This document shows positions 34,233-42,255 of a stretch of DNA of 64,000 nucleotides, in pieces. Source of the stretch: Aquiluna sp. (GTDB lineage: Bacteria; Actinomycetota; Actinomycetes; Actinomycetales; Microbacteriaceae); contig JAIOXN010000001.1 of NCBI GenBank assembly GCA_021741585.1, positions 921,059 through 985,058 on the forward strand, read 5' to 3'. The position numbers and the translations under genes are program-made. The notes below the pieces were generated by a model that made no database searches, was not told where the DNA came from, and saw only the letters and a list, made by a program, of their open reading frames with translations. Within the stretch, counting starts at the first letter, position 1, and the number at the start of each line of letters is the position of its first letter.

Positions 34233-35731
34233 TTCGTGGCGATGGGCTTTTGAATCACGACATCCTTCCAAATGAGAAGGGTCCGCAGGACCAGTGCGGG
34301 GTGTTCGGGGTTTGGGCTCCGGGTGAAGAGGTTGCAAAGCTCACCTACTTCGGTCTTTATGCTTTGCAGCACCGTGGCCAAGAGTCTGCCGGAATCGCGA
34401 CATCAACCGGCGACAAGATCATGATTTATAAGGACATGGGATTGGTTTCCCAGGTCTTTAATGAAGCGGCTCTGGAGTCTTTGCAGGGTTACATCGCCGT
34501 TGGTCACACCAGGTATTCCACAACCGGAGCATCACACTGGAGAAATGCCCAGCCAACGCTTGGCCGCACCGCTTATGGCACCTTGGCCCTTGGCCACAAC
34601 GGAAACCTCACCAACACCGCAGAGCTTATGGAGCTTCTAGAAAAGCGCTACCCAAACCACGAGTCTGAGCTCAGCGGTGGAAACACCACAGACACCGCAG
34701 TCTTGAGCGCTTTGATGACCGGAAACCCGGATTCTTCTTTGGAGGCAACAGCGCTTGAGCTTTTGCCAAAGGTTAAGGGCGCTTACTGCTTAGTGTTCAT
34801 GGACGAAAAGACTTTGTATGCAGCGCGTGACCCGCAAGGAGTCAGGCCGCTTGTTCTTGGTCGCCTAGAGCGCGGCTGGGTAGTGGCCTCTGAATCTGCT
34901 GCACTGGACATTGTTGGTGCTTCTTATGTGCGAGAAGTTGAACCGGGCGAGTTGATAGCAATTGACGAAAACGGCTTGAGAACCACCAGGTTTGCCCCTG
35001 AAAAGCGTGCCGGTTGTGTCTTTGAATATGTTTATCTTGCTCGCCCAGACACCTCAATCAGCGGCCGAGTGGTTTATGAAGCACGAGTTGAAATGGGCCG
35101 CACTCTTGCCAAGGAATACCCAGTCGAAGCGGATTTGGTGATTCCAACTCCAGAGTCTGGAACGCCTGCGGCAATTGGTTATTCGGAAGCCTCAGGGATT
35201 CCTTTTGGCCATGGCCTTGTGAAGAACGCCTATGTGGGTAGAACCTTCATTCAGCCATCGCAGACTATTCGCCAACTTGGAATTCGTTTGAAGCTGAACC
35301 CGCTGCGTGAGGTAATCGCAGGAAAGAGACTGATCGTTGTTGACGATTCAATCGTGCGAGGGAACACTCAACGAGCATTGGTGAAGATGCTCAAAGAAGC
35401 CGGAGCCGCCGAGGTGCACGTGAGGATCTCCTCACCGCCGATTACTTGGCCATGTTTCTACGGAATCGACTTTGCATCGCGAGCAGAGCTGATCGCCACC
35501 GGTCTTGGAGTTGATGATGTTCGTCAATCAATCGGTGCGGATTCGCTTGGTTATCTTTCTAAAGAAGGCATGATCGCCGCAACCGACCAGAAAGAAGAGT
35601 CGATGTGTACCGCCTGCTTCACTGGCAAGTACCCAATCGAGCTTCCGGTTGCTGATGCACTTGGCAAGAACCTATTGGAGCGTGGAGTAGCAACCATCCG
35701 CGAGGAAGGCCACGTCCACAAAAATGTCTAA
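34229..35731 (+). CDS. purF: Amidophosphoribosyltransferase
   Basis: 500 residues. First committed step of purine synthesis (PRPP plus glutamine to phosphoribosylamine). The N-terminal nucleophile is Cys23 in DQCGVFG, implying a 22-residue propeptide removed by self-processing. LQHRGQESAGIA (about residue 47) and the PRPP loop VVDDSIVRGNT (about residue 370) are clear. Cysteines near the C-terminus (MCTACFTGKYP) fit the Fe-S-containing Bacillus-type enzyme. Overlaps purM. Confidence 0.97.
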   Translation: MIRGDGLLNHDILPNEKGPQDQCGVFGVWAPGEEVAKLTYFGLYALQHRGQESAGIATSTGDKIMIYKDMGLVSQVFNEAALESLQGYIAVGHTRYSTTGASHWRNAQPTLGRTAYGTLALGHNGNLTNTAELMELLEKRYPNHESELSGGNTTDTAVLSALMTGNPDSSLEATALELLPKVKGAYCLVFMDEKTLYAARDPQGVRPLVLGRLERGWVVASESAALDIVGASYVREVEPGELIAIDENGLRTTRFAPEKRAGCVFEYVYLARPDTSISGRVVYEARVEMGRTLAKEYPVEADLVIPTPESGTPAAIGYSEASGIPFGHGLVKNAYVGRTFIQPSQTIRQLGIRLKLNPLREVIAGKRLIVVDDSIVRGNTQRALVKMLKEAGAAEVHVRISSPPITWPCFYGIDFASRAELIATGLGVDDVRQSIGADSLGYLSKEGMIAATDQKEESMCTACFTGKYPIELPVADALGKNLLERGVATIREEGHVHKNV

Positions 35732-36830
35732 TCCATACGCATCCTCAGGTGTTGACACCGAAGCCGGCGACAAGGCCGTAGAGCTAATGAAGGTGGCAGT
35801 TTCTGCCACCCACAATAAGAACATCCTCGGGGGAGTCGGTGGCTTTGCCGGCATGATGGATGCCAAATTCCTAAAGGACTACGATCACCCAATTCTTGCC
35901 ACCTCAACCGATGGGGTTGGCACCAAAGTAGCGATTGCTCAGGCGATAGATAAGCACGACACCATTGGCCAGGATCTGGTTGGCATGGTGGTCGACGACA
36001 TCGTGGTGGTCGGCGCTCGCAGCTTGTTTATGACCGACTACATCGCCACCGGAAAGATTGAACCAAACCGGATTGCAGATATCGTCCGCGGCATTGCTCA
36101 GGCCTGCAGCGCAGTTGATGTTGCCCTTGTCGGCGGCGAAACCGCCGAGCACCCAGGACTTCTAGGGGAGCACGAATACGATGTCGCGGGAGCTGCGACC
36201 GGTGTGGTTGAGAAGAGCAAGATGCTTGGTGCCCAGAGGGTTCAAGTTGGCGATATCGTTCTCGGTTTAGAAGCATCTGGACTGCACTCCAACGGATATT
36301 CGTTGGTTAGAAAAATTGTTGCCGATCGTGGATTGAAGTACACAGATCAGGTCCCAGAGTTTGATGTTTCACTTGGTGAGAAACTGCTTGAACCAACCAG
36401 GCTCTACACCGGCGTCCTCAACAAGATTATGGACAATCCAGCGTTTGAAAACCAGATCTCAACCATGAGCCACATCACCGGTGGCGGCATCGCGGCAAAC
36501 CTCTCGAGAGTTTTGCCAGAGACCGTTTCTCTAGATGTTGAGCGCTCAAGCTGGTTGCCGGAAGATGTTTTCCAGGTCTTGGCACAGTGGGGTGGCTATG
36601 ACCTAAAGGATCTCGAATCAACCTGGAATCTAGGTCTTGGATTCGCAGTTGTGGTTCGCAAGGATTCAGCCGAGGCAATTTCCAAAGAGATCAACGCATT
36701 AGGAATCAAGGCATGGAACCTGGGGGTAATTGAATCCACCCCTTGCGATTCTGAGCTGCCTGGATATATCTCCGAGGCCAAAGGTGTTCGCGGTGGAGCG
36801 GTTCGCTTGGTGGGTAACTATGCAAAATAA
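35724..36830 (+). CDS. purM: Phosphoribosylformylglycinamidine cyclo-ligase
   Basis: 368 residues. Makes AIR from FGAM with ATP. STDGVGTKVAIA (about residue 60), GGETAEHPGLL (about 138) and SHITGGGIAANL (about 250) are AIR synthetase signatures. Start overlaps the purF stop by 8 nt; the stop overlaps the next small gene by 11 nt. Confidence 0.97.
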   Translation: MSNPYASSGVDTEAGDKAVELMKVAVSATHNKNILGGVGGFAGMMDAKFLKDYDHPILATSTDGVGTKVAIAQAIDKHDTIGQDLVGMVVDDIVVVGARSLFMTDYIATGKIEPNRIADIVRGIAQACSAVDVALVGGETAEHPGLLGEHEYDVAGAATGVVEKSKMLGAQRVQVGDIVLGLEASGLHSNGYSLVRKIVADRGLKYTDQVPEFDVSLGEKLLEPTRLYTGVLNKIMDNPAFENQISTMSHITGGGIAANLSRVLPETVSLDVERSSWLPEDVFQVLAQWGGYDLKDLESTWNLGLGFAVVVRKDSAEAISKEINALGIKAWNLGVIESTPCDSELPGYISEAKGVRGGAVRLVGNYAK

Positions 36831-37191
36831 GACAACGGTTTTGGTTGGAGTCCTTGGGCTTCTTCTGGCTTCCATCGCTTTTGTAATGGGCATCAACCTA
36901 GGGTCTGCACCAAGCAATGTTTACGGTGTTGAAAACGGTCCGAACGAATATTGCTACCCAGATCCAAGCCCCGAGCAATTCACTCCGAAGCATGTTGAGA
37001 CCAAAGTGGTTGCCTGCCAGGTTGCTGGCATGTTTGAAAATGATGCGATTGCCCTCATTGAAGAAGCAGGCATCACCCACAGAATCGCTTCCCGCGACAC
37101 CGAAGGCTATGCACTCACCGAAGACTATTCGGATTCCAGGATCAATCTGGATATCGTGATGGGCATCGTTGTTGGGGCTACTGCCTGGTAG
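36820..37191 (+). CDS. Exported or membrane-anchored small protein with I78-like domain
   Basis: 123 residues from ATG 36820, inside the purM end. An N-terminal hydrophobic helix (VLVGVLGLLLASIAFVMGI) looks like a signal anchor. The C-terminal half (IEEAGITHRIASRDTEG, then LTEDYSDSRINLDI) resembles the peptidase-inhibitor I78 fold, where a similar T-x-D-Y-x-x-x-R-x-N strand occurs; this is a by-eye resemblance. Two cysteines (CYPD and VACQ) may form a disulfide. A strong terminator follows three bases after the stop. Confidence 0.65.
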   Translation: MQNKTTVLVGVLGLLLASIAFVMGINLGSAPSNVYGVENGPNEYCYPDPSPEQFTPKHVETKVVACQVAGMFENDAIALIEEAGITHRIASRDTEGYALTEDYSDSRINLDIVMGIVVGATAW

Positions 37192-37193
37192 CA

Positions 37194-37223
37194 AAAGGCC
37201 CCCGGGTTTCCCCGAGGGCCTTT
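37194..37223. terminator. Bidirectional intrinsic terminator
   Basis: AAAGGCCCCCGGG, loop TTTC, then CCCGAGGGCCTTT: about a 13-bp stem with one mismatch, with A-run before and T-run after, so it works in both directions. It ends the purF-purM operon on the plus strand and can also terminate the long minus-strand sugar operon, whose last gene stops at 37252. Confidence 0.9.
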
Positions 37224-37251
37224 CTATAGGAGGCGAGTAATCTAGCGTTGG

Positions 37252-37521
37252 CTAACTAGTCGCATCACCCTCTTCTGAAGCGACATTCGGCTTGTCGTTT
37301 TTTTCATTAAGGGAGTTTTTAAAGAGGCTGGAGACCACCTTCGTTGGCGAATGGCCGGTATCCATGTTTGCCAGCAGTTCCTTTTTTGAGAATCGCAAAA
37401 CGCCGCCACATTTCTGACACTTTGAGCCTATTTGAGTCTTCCCTGCAAACATCGGCAAACGATCGCCTTCGAATTTGCAGAATCCGCACCGAGAAAAGCC
37501 AGTGACACTGGGTACTGTCAT
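37252..37521 (-). CDS. Small zinc-ribbon protein
   Basis: 89 residues from an ATG preceded by GGAGGG. Two CxxC pairs (SRCGFCKFEG and SKCQKCGG) about 20 residues apart form a probable treble-clef or ribbon zinc site; the C-terminal half is polar and acidic. No specific family recognised. It follows the COG4091-type oxidoreductase by 19 bases in the same direction and may be the last gene of the PTS operon. Confidence 0.65.
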   Translation of the reverse strand: MTVPSVTGFSRCGFCKFEGDRLPMFAGKTQIGSKCQKCGGVLRFSKKELLANMDTGHSPTKVVSSLFKNSLNEKNDKPNVASEEGDATS

Positions 37522-37540
37522 AAACCCTCCGTTTGAGTAT

Positions 37541-38818
37541 TTAGAGACCTAGCTCATCCTGGATTTTGCGAAGTTTGTAGATTGTCTGCTCGGTGTTTAG
37601 GTCGACATCTTCATATGTCACAAGGTGATCAATTGGTAGATCGCGCTTGGCGGTTGCACCCTGCAGTAATCCAATAGGAACCAAGTTGTCTGCCTTGGCA
37701 TCTTCAACTCGGTCTGCAACACCACGAGCGGAGAATCCACCAATCGCATCAAACTTCTCACCTGCGACGTGCGCCTTCTTAGTTGACGAGATGACCTCAG
37801 ACATGCGCTTGCCGCTAACCAAAGTAGCCCGACCATCGACCAGCATCTTGGCAACGGTTAGGGGAGCCTCAACGCTGGCTAGGTGGTATGGGCGATAGAT
37901 TGCAAAATATGGCCCCTTACCCATTGATAGATAGCTCATTTCCTCGGTGACATATGGAGAGTCAGATTTGACCACCACGAAGACACCCGGGGCAACATCT
38001 CCGGTGCAGTAGTCAACGACACCGGTCTCGGTCAAGACACCGCCTGCCTCAGTTGGACAGAACACATCTTGGAGAGTTGTCCTGGTGGCGTGCGGGCCAA
38101 TCATTGAGCGCTTCGAGAGCTTTAGCCCGGTTGCGTTGGCAAGGGCTGCCATCTCAATCATGGTCTTTGAGCCGTCAGTGAATGAAGAGAGCATCTTAGG
38201 GTTCATGTGCTTCGCCATGGCGCGCTCGTGGACGGTCTCTGGGTTGGAGTGAGGTTCGAAGGGGTTGTTTTTTCCCTTGCCGGCGCAAATCACTTCGAAG
38301 GAGAGGTCAAGTGCAAAGTCAACTAGCTCTTTGGCTTCGGCAGGCTCGTCACCATTGCAAACTGAGTAGAGCACTCCGTGTTCCTCAGCTGTCTTAGCCA
38401 GGATTGGACCAATAGTCACATCACATTCAACATTCAAAGTCGCAACGTGCTTGTTGTTGATTAGTGCATTGTAGATAACTTGAGCACCGATTTCGGCAAC
38501 GCCGGTCGCCTCAACTACGACGTCAACATCTAAAAGTGGAACAACGGAAGCGTCAGTAACACCAACCGGTTTGCCAGCTGCAATCGCAGCGTTTAGAGCA
38601 GCAACGTCTGAAGAGATCAGAGGCTCTGGGCGACCAAGGTCTTTATATGCCTGCAGGATTCTCTCCACGGCGATATCTGCGACAACAGCTACTTCAAGAC
38701 CAAGGCCCTGGGATTGATTGGCAAAGCCACGACCCATTTGCCCTGCGCCTACAAGTGCAATACGAAATTGCCGCCCCTGCTCTTTAGCTATTTCTTGCAA
38801 TTTCAATTTGTACTGCAT
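37541..38818 (-). CDS. COG4091-type NAD(P)-dependent oxidoreductase with SAF domain
   Basis: 425 residues. A Rossmann fold near the N-terminus (IALVGAGQMGRGFANQ, about residue 20; VVVEATGVAEIG, ~100) resembles homoserine dehydrogenase. The C-terminal part has SAF-like segments (GDVAPGVFVVVKSD; YLSMGKGPYFAIYRPYHLASVEAPLT, shown in part). This is the predicted-homoserine-dehydrogenase-plus-SAF family which, as I recall, includes DRL, the DXR-like enzyme of Brucella making methylerythritol phosphate from DXP. Homoserine biosynthesis is unlikely in a PTS operon; oxidation of a phosphorylated polyol is the better inference. Start overlaps the IIA stop by one base. Confidence 0.8.
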   Translation of the reverse strand: MQYKLKLQEIAKEQGRQFRIALVGAGQMGRGFANQSQGLGLEVAVVADIAVERILQAYKDLGRPEPLISSDVAALNAAIAAGKPVGVTDASVVPLLDVDVVVEATGVAEIGAQVIYNALINNKHVATLNVECDVTIGPILAKTAEEHGVLYSVCNGDEPAEAKELVDFALDLSFEVICAGKGKNNPFEPHSNPETVHERAMAKHMNPKMLSSFTDGSKTMIEMAALANATGLKLSKRSMIGPHATRTTLQDVFCPTEAGGVLTETGVVDYCTGDVAPGVFVVVKSDSPYVTEEMSYLSMGKGPYFAIYRPYHLASVEAPLTVAKMLVDGRATLVSGKRMSEVISSTKKAHVAGEKFDAIGGFSARGVADRVEDAKADNLVPIGLLQGATAKRDLPIDHLVTYEDVDLNTEQTIYKLRKIQDELGL

Positions 38819-39189
38819 TATTTGTTCTTTCTAATCTCAAACCTGGTGCCAGGTTGTACCGTTGGGAGCTTGATTGGAGCAATGCAGACATCCCCCGGTA
38901 GGTCTGCAACAAGATTTCCGTCGGCCTTTAGATTCAAGTGCCCAAGGTTCATCAGGTTCTCATTGGCGACCGAACCGACGGCCAAAATTTCAAATTCGTG
39001 CTCGTCCAACAGGATGAAGTCACCAGCTGCCAATTCCCCAGATTGCAGTTCAACTCTGTGCATTGCGCAGAACTCGTGCAATTCTTCCGGGGCACTTTCG
39101 CCAAAGAAGACCAAGATGCCTTCTTCTGTGAAGGTGGGCACCAATTCGCCGACTGCGATCACGGTGCTCTGGTAATAGACAGCTGGCAT
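38818..39189 (-). CDS. PTS glucitol/sorbitol-family EIIA component
   Basis: 123 residues, the usual GutA/SrlB length. It accepts phosphate from HPr and passes it to EIIB. The likely phosphohistidine lies in ELHEFCAMHRVELQ (about residue 43), followed by the family's AAGDFILLDEHEFEILAVG segment. Specificity within the family cannot be read from EIIA. Three bases separate it from the EIIB gene. Confidence 0.92.
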   Translation of the reverse strand: MPAVYYQSTVIAVGELVPTFTEEGILVFFGESAPEELHEFCAMHRVELQSGELAAGDFILLDEHEFEILAVGSVANENLMNLGHLNLKADGNLVADLPGDVCIAPIKLPTVQPGTRFEIRKNK

Positions 39190-39192
39190 GAC

Positions 39193-39567
39193 TTACTCGA
39201 CCGGTGTTACGTTGGCAGGCTTCACACCAGAAACAAAAAGCTCCTCGGTGATAAACATGGCCAATGGTCCTGCAGGTGAGGTGCCGTGGATGTCAACGGT
39301 GAGAACCTTCTTCATTGGATAGACACCAACGCGAGCGGTGCCACCACAGTCGATTACTGCAACGGCGATCTTGTCAAACGGCGCACTCGACTTGAAGCCG
39401 TCAAATGGTTCGCCGCCGGTTAGATCTGCGATGTGCTGAGCTAGCGGGTGGATGCCGCCACCAGTCACGCAATAGATGAGTGGGCGCTCGGCGGTTGGCT
39501 TTACGATGAGCGGTCCGCCCCAGCCTCCTGCACCTTTTTCAATTCTTACTGCTTTGTAATCTGCCAT
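39193..39567 (-). CDS. PTS glucitol/sorbitol-family EIIB domain protein
   Basis: 124 residues matching the N-terminal (EIIB) part of E. coli SrlE: KGAGGWGGPLIVKP at the start and VAVIDCGGTARVGVYP (about residue 70) containing the probable phosphocysteine, then the FVSGVKPANVTPVE ending. In E. coli this domain is fused to a membrane domain; here it stands alone and is encoded after the membrane part. Confidence 0.9.
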   Translation of the reverse strand: MADYKAVRIEKGAGGWGGPLIVKPTAERPLIYCVTGGGIHPLAQHIADLTGGEPFDGFKSSAPFDKIAVAVIDCGGTARVGVYPMKKVLTVDIHGTSPAGPLAMFITEELFVSGVKPANVTPVE

Positions 39568-39619
39568 TGCTACTCCTTAGAAACGACTTTGTTTGTTGTC
39601 AGAGAAAAGTTTATGAAGT

Positions 39620-39657
39620 CTTCGAGGGGCTAGTTAATTGCCGCTAGCCCCTCGAAG
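39620..39657. other. Perfect intra-operon stem-loop between EIIC and EIIB genes
   Basis: Arms CTTCGAGGGGCTAG (39620-39633) and CTAGCCCCTCGAAG (39644-39657) are perfectly complementary, 14 bp, with a 10-base loop. On the coding (minus) strand no U-run follows, so it is probably not a full terminator; a role in RNA stability, processing or partial attenuation is inferred. Confidence 0.7.
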
Positions 39658-39674
39658 GCTGTACCCATGTTTAT

Positions 39675-40217
39675 TTAGGACTGGTATAGACCGAAGCTTG
39701 CGAAGTAAGCAAGAACTACGGCTAGGGGACCTGTGATCAAGCGGGAGAACAGCACCGCTGGAACACCAATCTCTACAGTCTCTGGCTCTGCTTCTCCAAG
39801 GGCAAGACCCACTGGAATGAAGTCACAACCAACCTGAGGGTTGATAGCGAATAGAGCTGGAAGTGCGTACTGAGGAGGGATGGTTCCCTTTCCAATCTCG
39901 ACACCTAGCAAGGTTCCAACAATCTGAGCGATAACAGCTCCAGGCCCAAGTAGTGGACTTAGAAGTGGAATAGCACAAACGATCGAAACGATTAGCAGGC
40001 CAACAAGGCTTCCTGCTAGTCCCTTGATGCCGTTAGCAATCACGTCACCAATACCGGTAACAAGTACCAAACCGATGATGAATGAGATGAATGCCATGAA
40101 TGGAATGATGTTGCGGATAACTGTGTCAACGGTCTCACGACCTGCCTGATACAGGGTTCCAACAACGCCGCCAACACCGCGGCCGATTGTTACGAGTAAC
40201 TTGTTAAAACCACCCAT
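39675..40217 (-). CDS. PTS glucitol/sorbitol-family EIIC, SrlE C-terminal-type membrane subunit
   Basis: 180 residues with several hydrophobic spans (NIIPFMAFISFIIGLVLVTG; GSLVGLLIVSIVCAIPLLSPLLG, each shown in part). It corresponds to the membrane half of SrlE (RNIIPFMAF and INPQVGCDFIPVGLALGEAE are recognisable). It forms the sugar translocation path with the SrlA-type subunit. Start overlaps the upstream gene by one base. The EIIB domain normally fused to it is a separate gene downstream. Confidence 0.9.
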   Translation of the reverse strand: MGGFNKLLVTIGRGVGGVVGTLYQAGRETVDTVIRNIIPFMAFISFIIGLVLVTGIGDVIANGIKGLAGSLVGLLIVSIVCAIPLLSPLLGPGAVIAQIVGTLLGVEIGKGTIPPQYALPALFAINPQVGCDFIPVGLALGEAEPETVEIGVPAVLFSRLITGPLAVVLAYFASFGLYQS

Positions 40218-40807
40218 TAGGCTGCCGCTCCTTCACGCTTGGCCATCATTCTCGAGGTAATGAACTCAGTCACAATTCCGCGGATGAAGATGACAACTAG
40301 ACCAATTAGCAAGTACCGAAGAGCCAAGTCTCCAAGTCCATAGCCCAACTGAGTAATACCCGCTGCAATACCTAGGTAAACAAAGAGCTCACCTGGGTTT
40401 GCGTGTGGGAAGATACCGGTAATTGGGTGAACGTAAGAAACCGCCGCATCGTAAAATGCTGGCTTGAAACGTTCTGGTAGGAAACGGCCCATGGTGTAAG
40501 CCATTGGGTTGGTTAGGAAAAATACCGCCACGAATGGCAGCACGATGTAGCGAACTGGATACCAAATCAGACCAGGCTGTGCTGCTTTTCTGCCTAGGCC
40601 TTCAATTTTCTCCGGTCCGATGATGCGCACTAATGCGTTAACTGCTGTAAGTAGAACAACTAGTGTCGGAAGGATTCCTCCCATCAAACTCCAGAGGACT
40701 TCACCACCTTTGTTGAATATCGAAATGAAATATTCAGCACCACCAGCAATTGCTCCCCAGACACCAGTTGGATCTCCAACTGTGGCCTCGGCTGCTAGTA
40801 AATTCAT
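40217..40807 (-). CDS. PTS glucitol/sorbitol-family EIIC, SrlA-type membrane subunit
   Basis: 196 residues from ATG 40807, which has an AAAGGAGGG ribosome-binding site; upstream in-frame starts are rejected for lack of one. Hydrophobic throughout, with KGGEVLWSLMGGILPTLVVLL near residue 30, PVRYIVLPFVAVFFLTNPMAY near 95 and YVHPITGIFPHANPGELFVYLG near 130 (in part), typical of SrlA. First PTS gene after gutM, about 100 bases downstream of it. Confidence 0.93.
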   Translation of the reverse strand: MNLLAAEATVGDPTGVWGAIAGGAEYFISIFNKGGEVLWSLMGGILPTLVVLLTAVNALVRIIGPEKIEGLGRKAAQPGLIWYPVRYIVLPFVAVFFLTNPMAYTMGRFLPERFKPAFYDAAVSYVHPITGIFPHANPGELFVYLGIAAGITQLGYGLGDLALRYLLIGLVVIFIRGIVTEFITSRMMAKREGAAA

Positions 40808-40909
40808 CAACCCTCCTTTGGATCGAAGCATCGTCACCTTTGACCATGCTTAGGTCAGGCTAATGGCGTTTACTAGCTTCCGGAAGGGGATTCTTAATCA
40901 CATTTGTGA

Positions 40910-41284
40910 TTATTTTTTCAGCAAAGTCTCAGCTGCGTTCTGGGTGGCAAGAACAATCTTCTTTTTCTGGCCTTCTAGGCCCTTGCCTGCGGCAAGGTCT
41001 TTCAAAGAGCGGCCAACAACCAAGTCAAAATCTTTTGGATTAGCCAAGACCGTAAATCCTGTCATCACTCTAGCGCCGGTGACCACGCCATCTTTTTGTG
41101 CAAGCGCAACATACGCTCTTCCACCCTTATAGCGAAATCCGCCCATGCCGACGGTCGTTGTCGTTCCTTCGGTGCGAATCTCTTTCAAGCGCTCACCAAA
41201 GCGTCGCGATTGCTTCACGGTTAGGTAAAGCTGGAAGACCCACATCACGGCCACAACTACAAAAATCCAAGGTAGAACTTCCAT
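40910..41284 (-). CDS. Glucitol operon activator GutM/SrlM-like protein
   Basis: 124 residues. An N-terminal hydrophobic helix (LPWIFVVVAVMWVFQLYL) followed by a soluble domain with VGMGGFRYKGGRAYVALAQKDG and a TGFTVLANPKDFDLVVGRSL stretch matches GutM family proteins, auxiliary activators of glucitol-type PTS operons. Two bases separate it from the SorC-type regulator gene. How GutM acts mechanistically is not settled. Confidence 0.88.
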   Translation of the reverse strand: MEVLPWIFVVVAVMWVFQLYLTVKQSRRFGERLKEIRTEGTTTTVGMGGFRYKGGRAYVALAQKDGVVTGARVMTGFTVLANPKDFDLVVGRSLKDLAAGKGLEGQKKKIVLATQNAAETLLKK

Positions 41285-41286
41285 TT

Positions 41287-42255
41287 TTACTCCATTCCGG
41301 AATCGGTAGATTCGGCCATCTCAAGTACTTTGAGGGCACAGTTTGAGCTAGTTACCAACTCAGAGATTAGCTTGCCTCTGAGCGCCCCGAGAATACCGCT
41401 GGCCTTGTCTTCGCCGGCAGCAACCCCCACCACATGCTTTATTTTCTGAATCTCTGCGATCGTAAGGCCCACGGTGCGGCGCTCCAGTTGTGGGTCAACT
41501 GAGCGACCGTCCTTGTCATAGAAGCGTCCTGCTATATCCCCGACCATGTCCTGGAAGAACTTAGGGTTATCGTCCCGCGTCACGCCGGCTGCTTGAAGGA
41601 TGTAGTTCGAAGAGGTCGCCAGCCTGGAACCGATTCCGACATACGCGCGATCTGCGTTTTTGGCTGAATCAATTACTCCCCTAATGCTCGGCTCTAGCAT
41701 GAGAGCATTACGCATTTCGGGGGATTGCACGATCGCCGGAGCGTGCATCAAAAGTCCCTCGGCTTGTAATTTTGAAGCCATTGTTTGAATCAAAGTTTCG
41801 CCGTTGATGCTAGATGGGATATCGGTCATGCCTCCCATGATTGGTATCAGCGTGACATCCGGCCGATGGTCTTCCTTGATTTCCTGAACCATGGCCTGAA
41901 CCGAACGGCCCCAAGAGACTGCGATTCGGATATTTGGCTTAAGATTGCTCGAGAAGTTTGAGGCGGCTAGCGTGCCTACAGCTTTATATTCATTGGAATC
42001 AGCTGGGCAATAGGCAACATATGCTGCCCTGATGCCGAAGCGTGCGACCAACAGTGCTTCCAGTTCAGTATCGCGCTGAGAGGCCTCAACAATCCGAATC
42101 TCAACAATCCCCTTTTCCTTGGCTGCGCTAAGAATTCGAGAGATGTTTGACCGGCTGGTAATTAGTTCGCGAGCAATTTGATCCTGTGAGAAATTCTGCT
42201 CGTAATACATCCGCGCAACTTTGACAATTAGAGCCCTATCTCTAACCGATGCCAT
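41287..42255 (-). CDS. SorC-family sugar-binding transcriptional regulator
   Basis: 322 residues. N-terminal helix-turn-helix (QDQIARELITSRSNISRILS, about residues 25-44) and the C-terminal SorC effector domain that binds a phosphorylated sugar (SWGRSVQAMVQEI ~110; YVGIGSR ~205; GRFYDKDGRSVD ~245). The gene directly follows the E2 stop. The inverted repeat overlapping the -35 of the operon promoter at 45381-45414 is the natural candidate operator, with the PTS product or a downstream phosphate ester as inducer. Confidence 0.93.
   Translation of the reverse strand: MASVRDRALIVKVARMYYEQNFSQDQIARELITSRSNISRILSAAKEKGIVEIRIVEASQRDTELEALLVARFGIRAAYVAYCPADSNEYKAVGTLAASNFSSNLKPNIRIAVSWGRSVQAMVQEIKEDHRPDVTLIPIMGGMTDIPSSINGETLIQTMASKLQAEGLLMHAPAIVQSPEMRNALMLEPSIRGVIDSAKNADRAYVGIGSRLATSSNYILQAAGVTRDDNPKFFQDMVGDIAGRFYDKDGRSVDPQLERRTVGLTIAEIQKIKHVVGVAAGEDKASGILGALRGKLISELVTSSNCALKVLEMAESTDSGME

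Noticed and set aside
37541-38818. Homoserine dehydrogenase of threonine biosynthesis
   Set aside because: Operon context (PTS, GutM, SorC regulator), the SAF domain and lack of any thr gene nearby argue against it.
39193-40217. Frameshifted srlE pseudogene
   Set aside because: The two parts are in reverse order relative to the fusion, each has its own start and stop, and a 107-base gap with a hairpin separates them, so they are separate genes.
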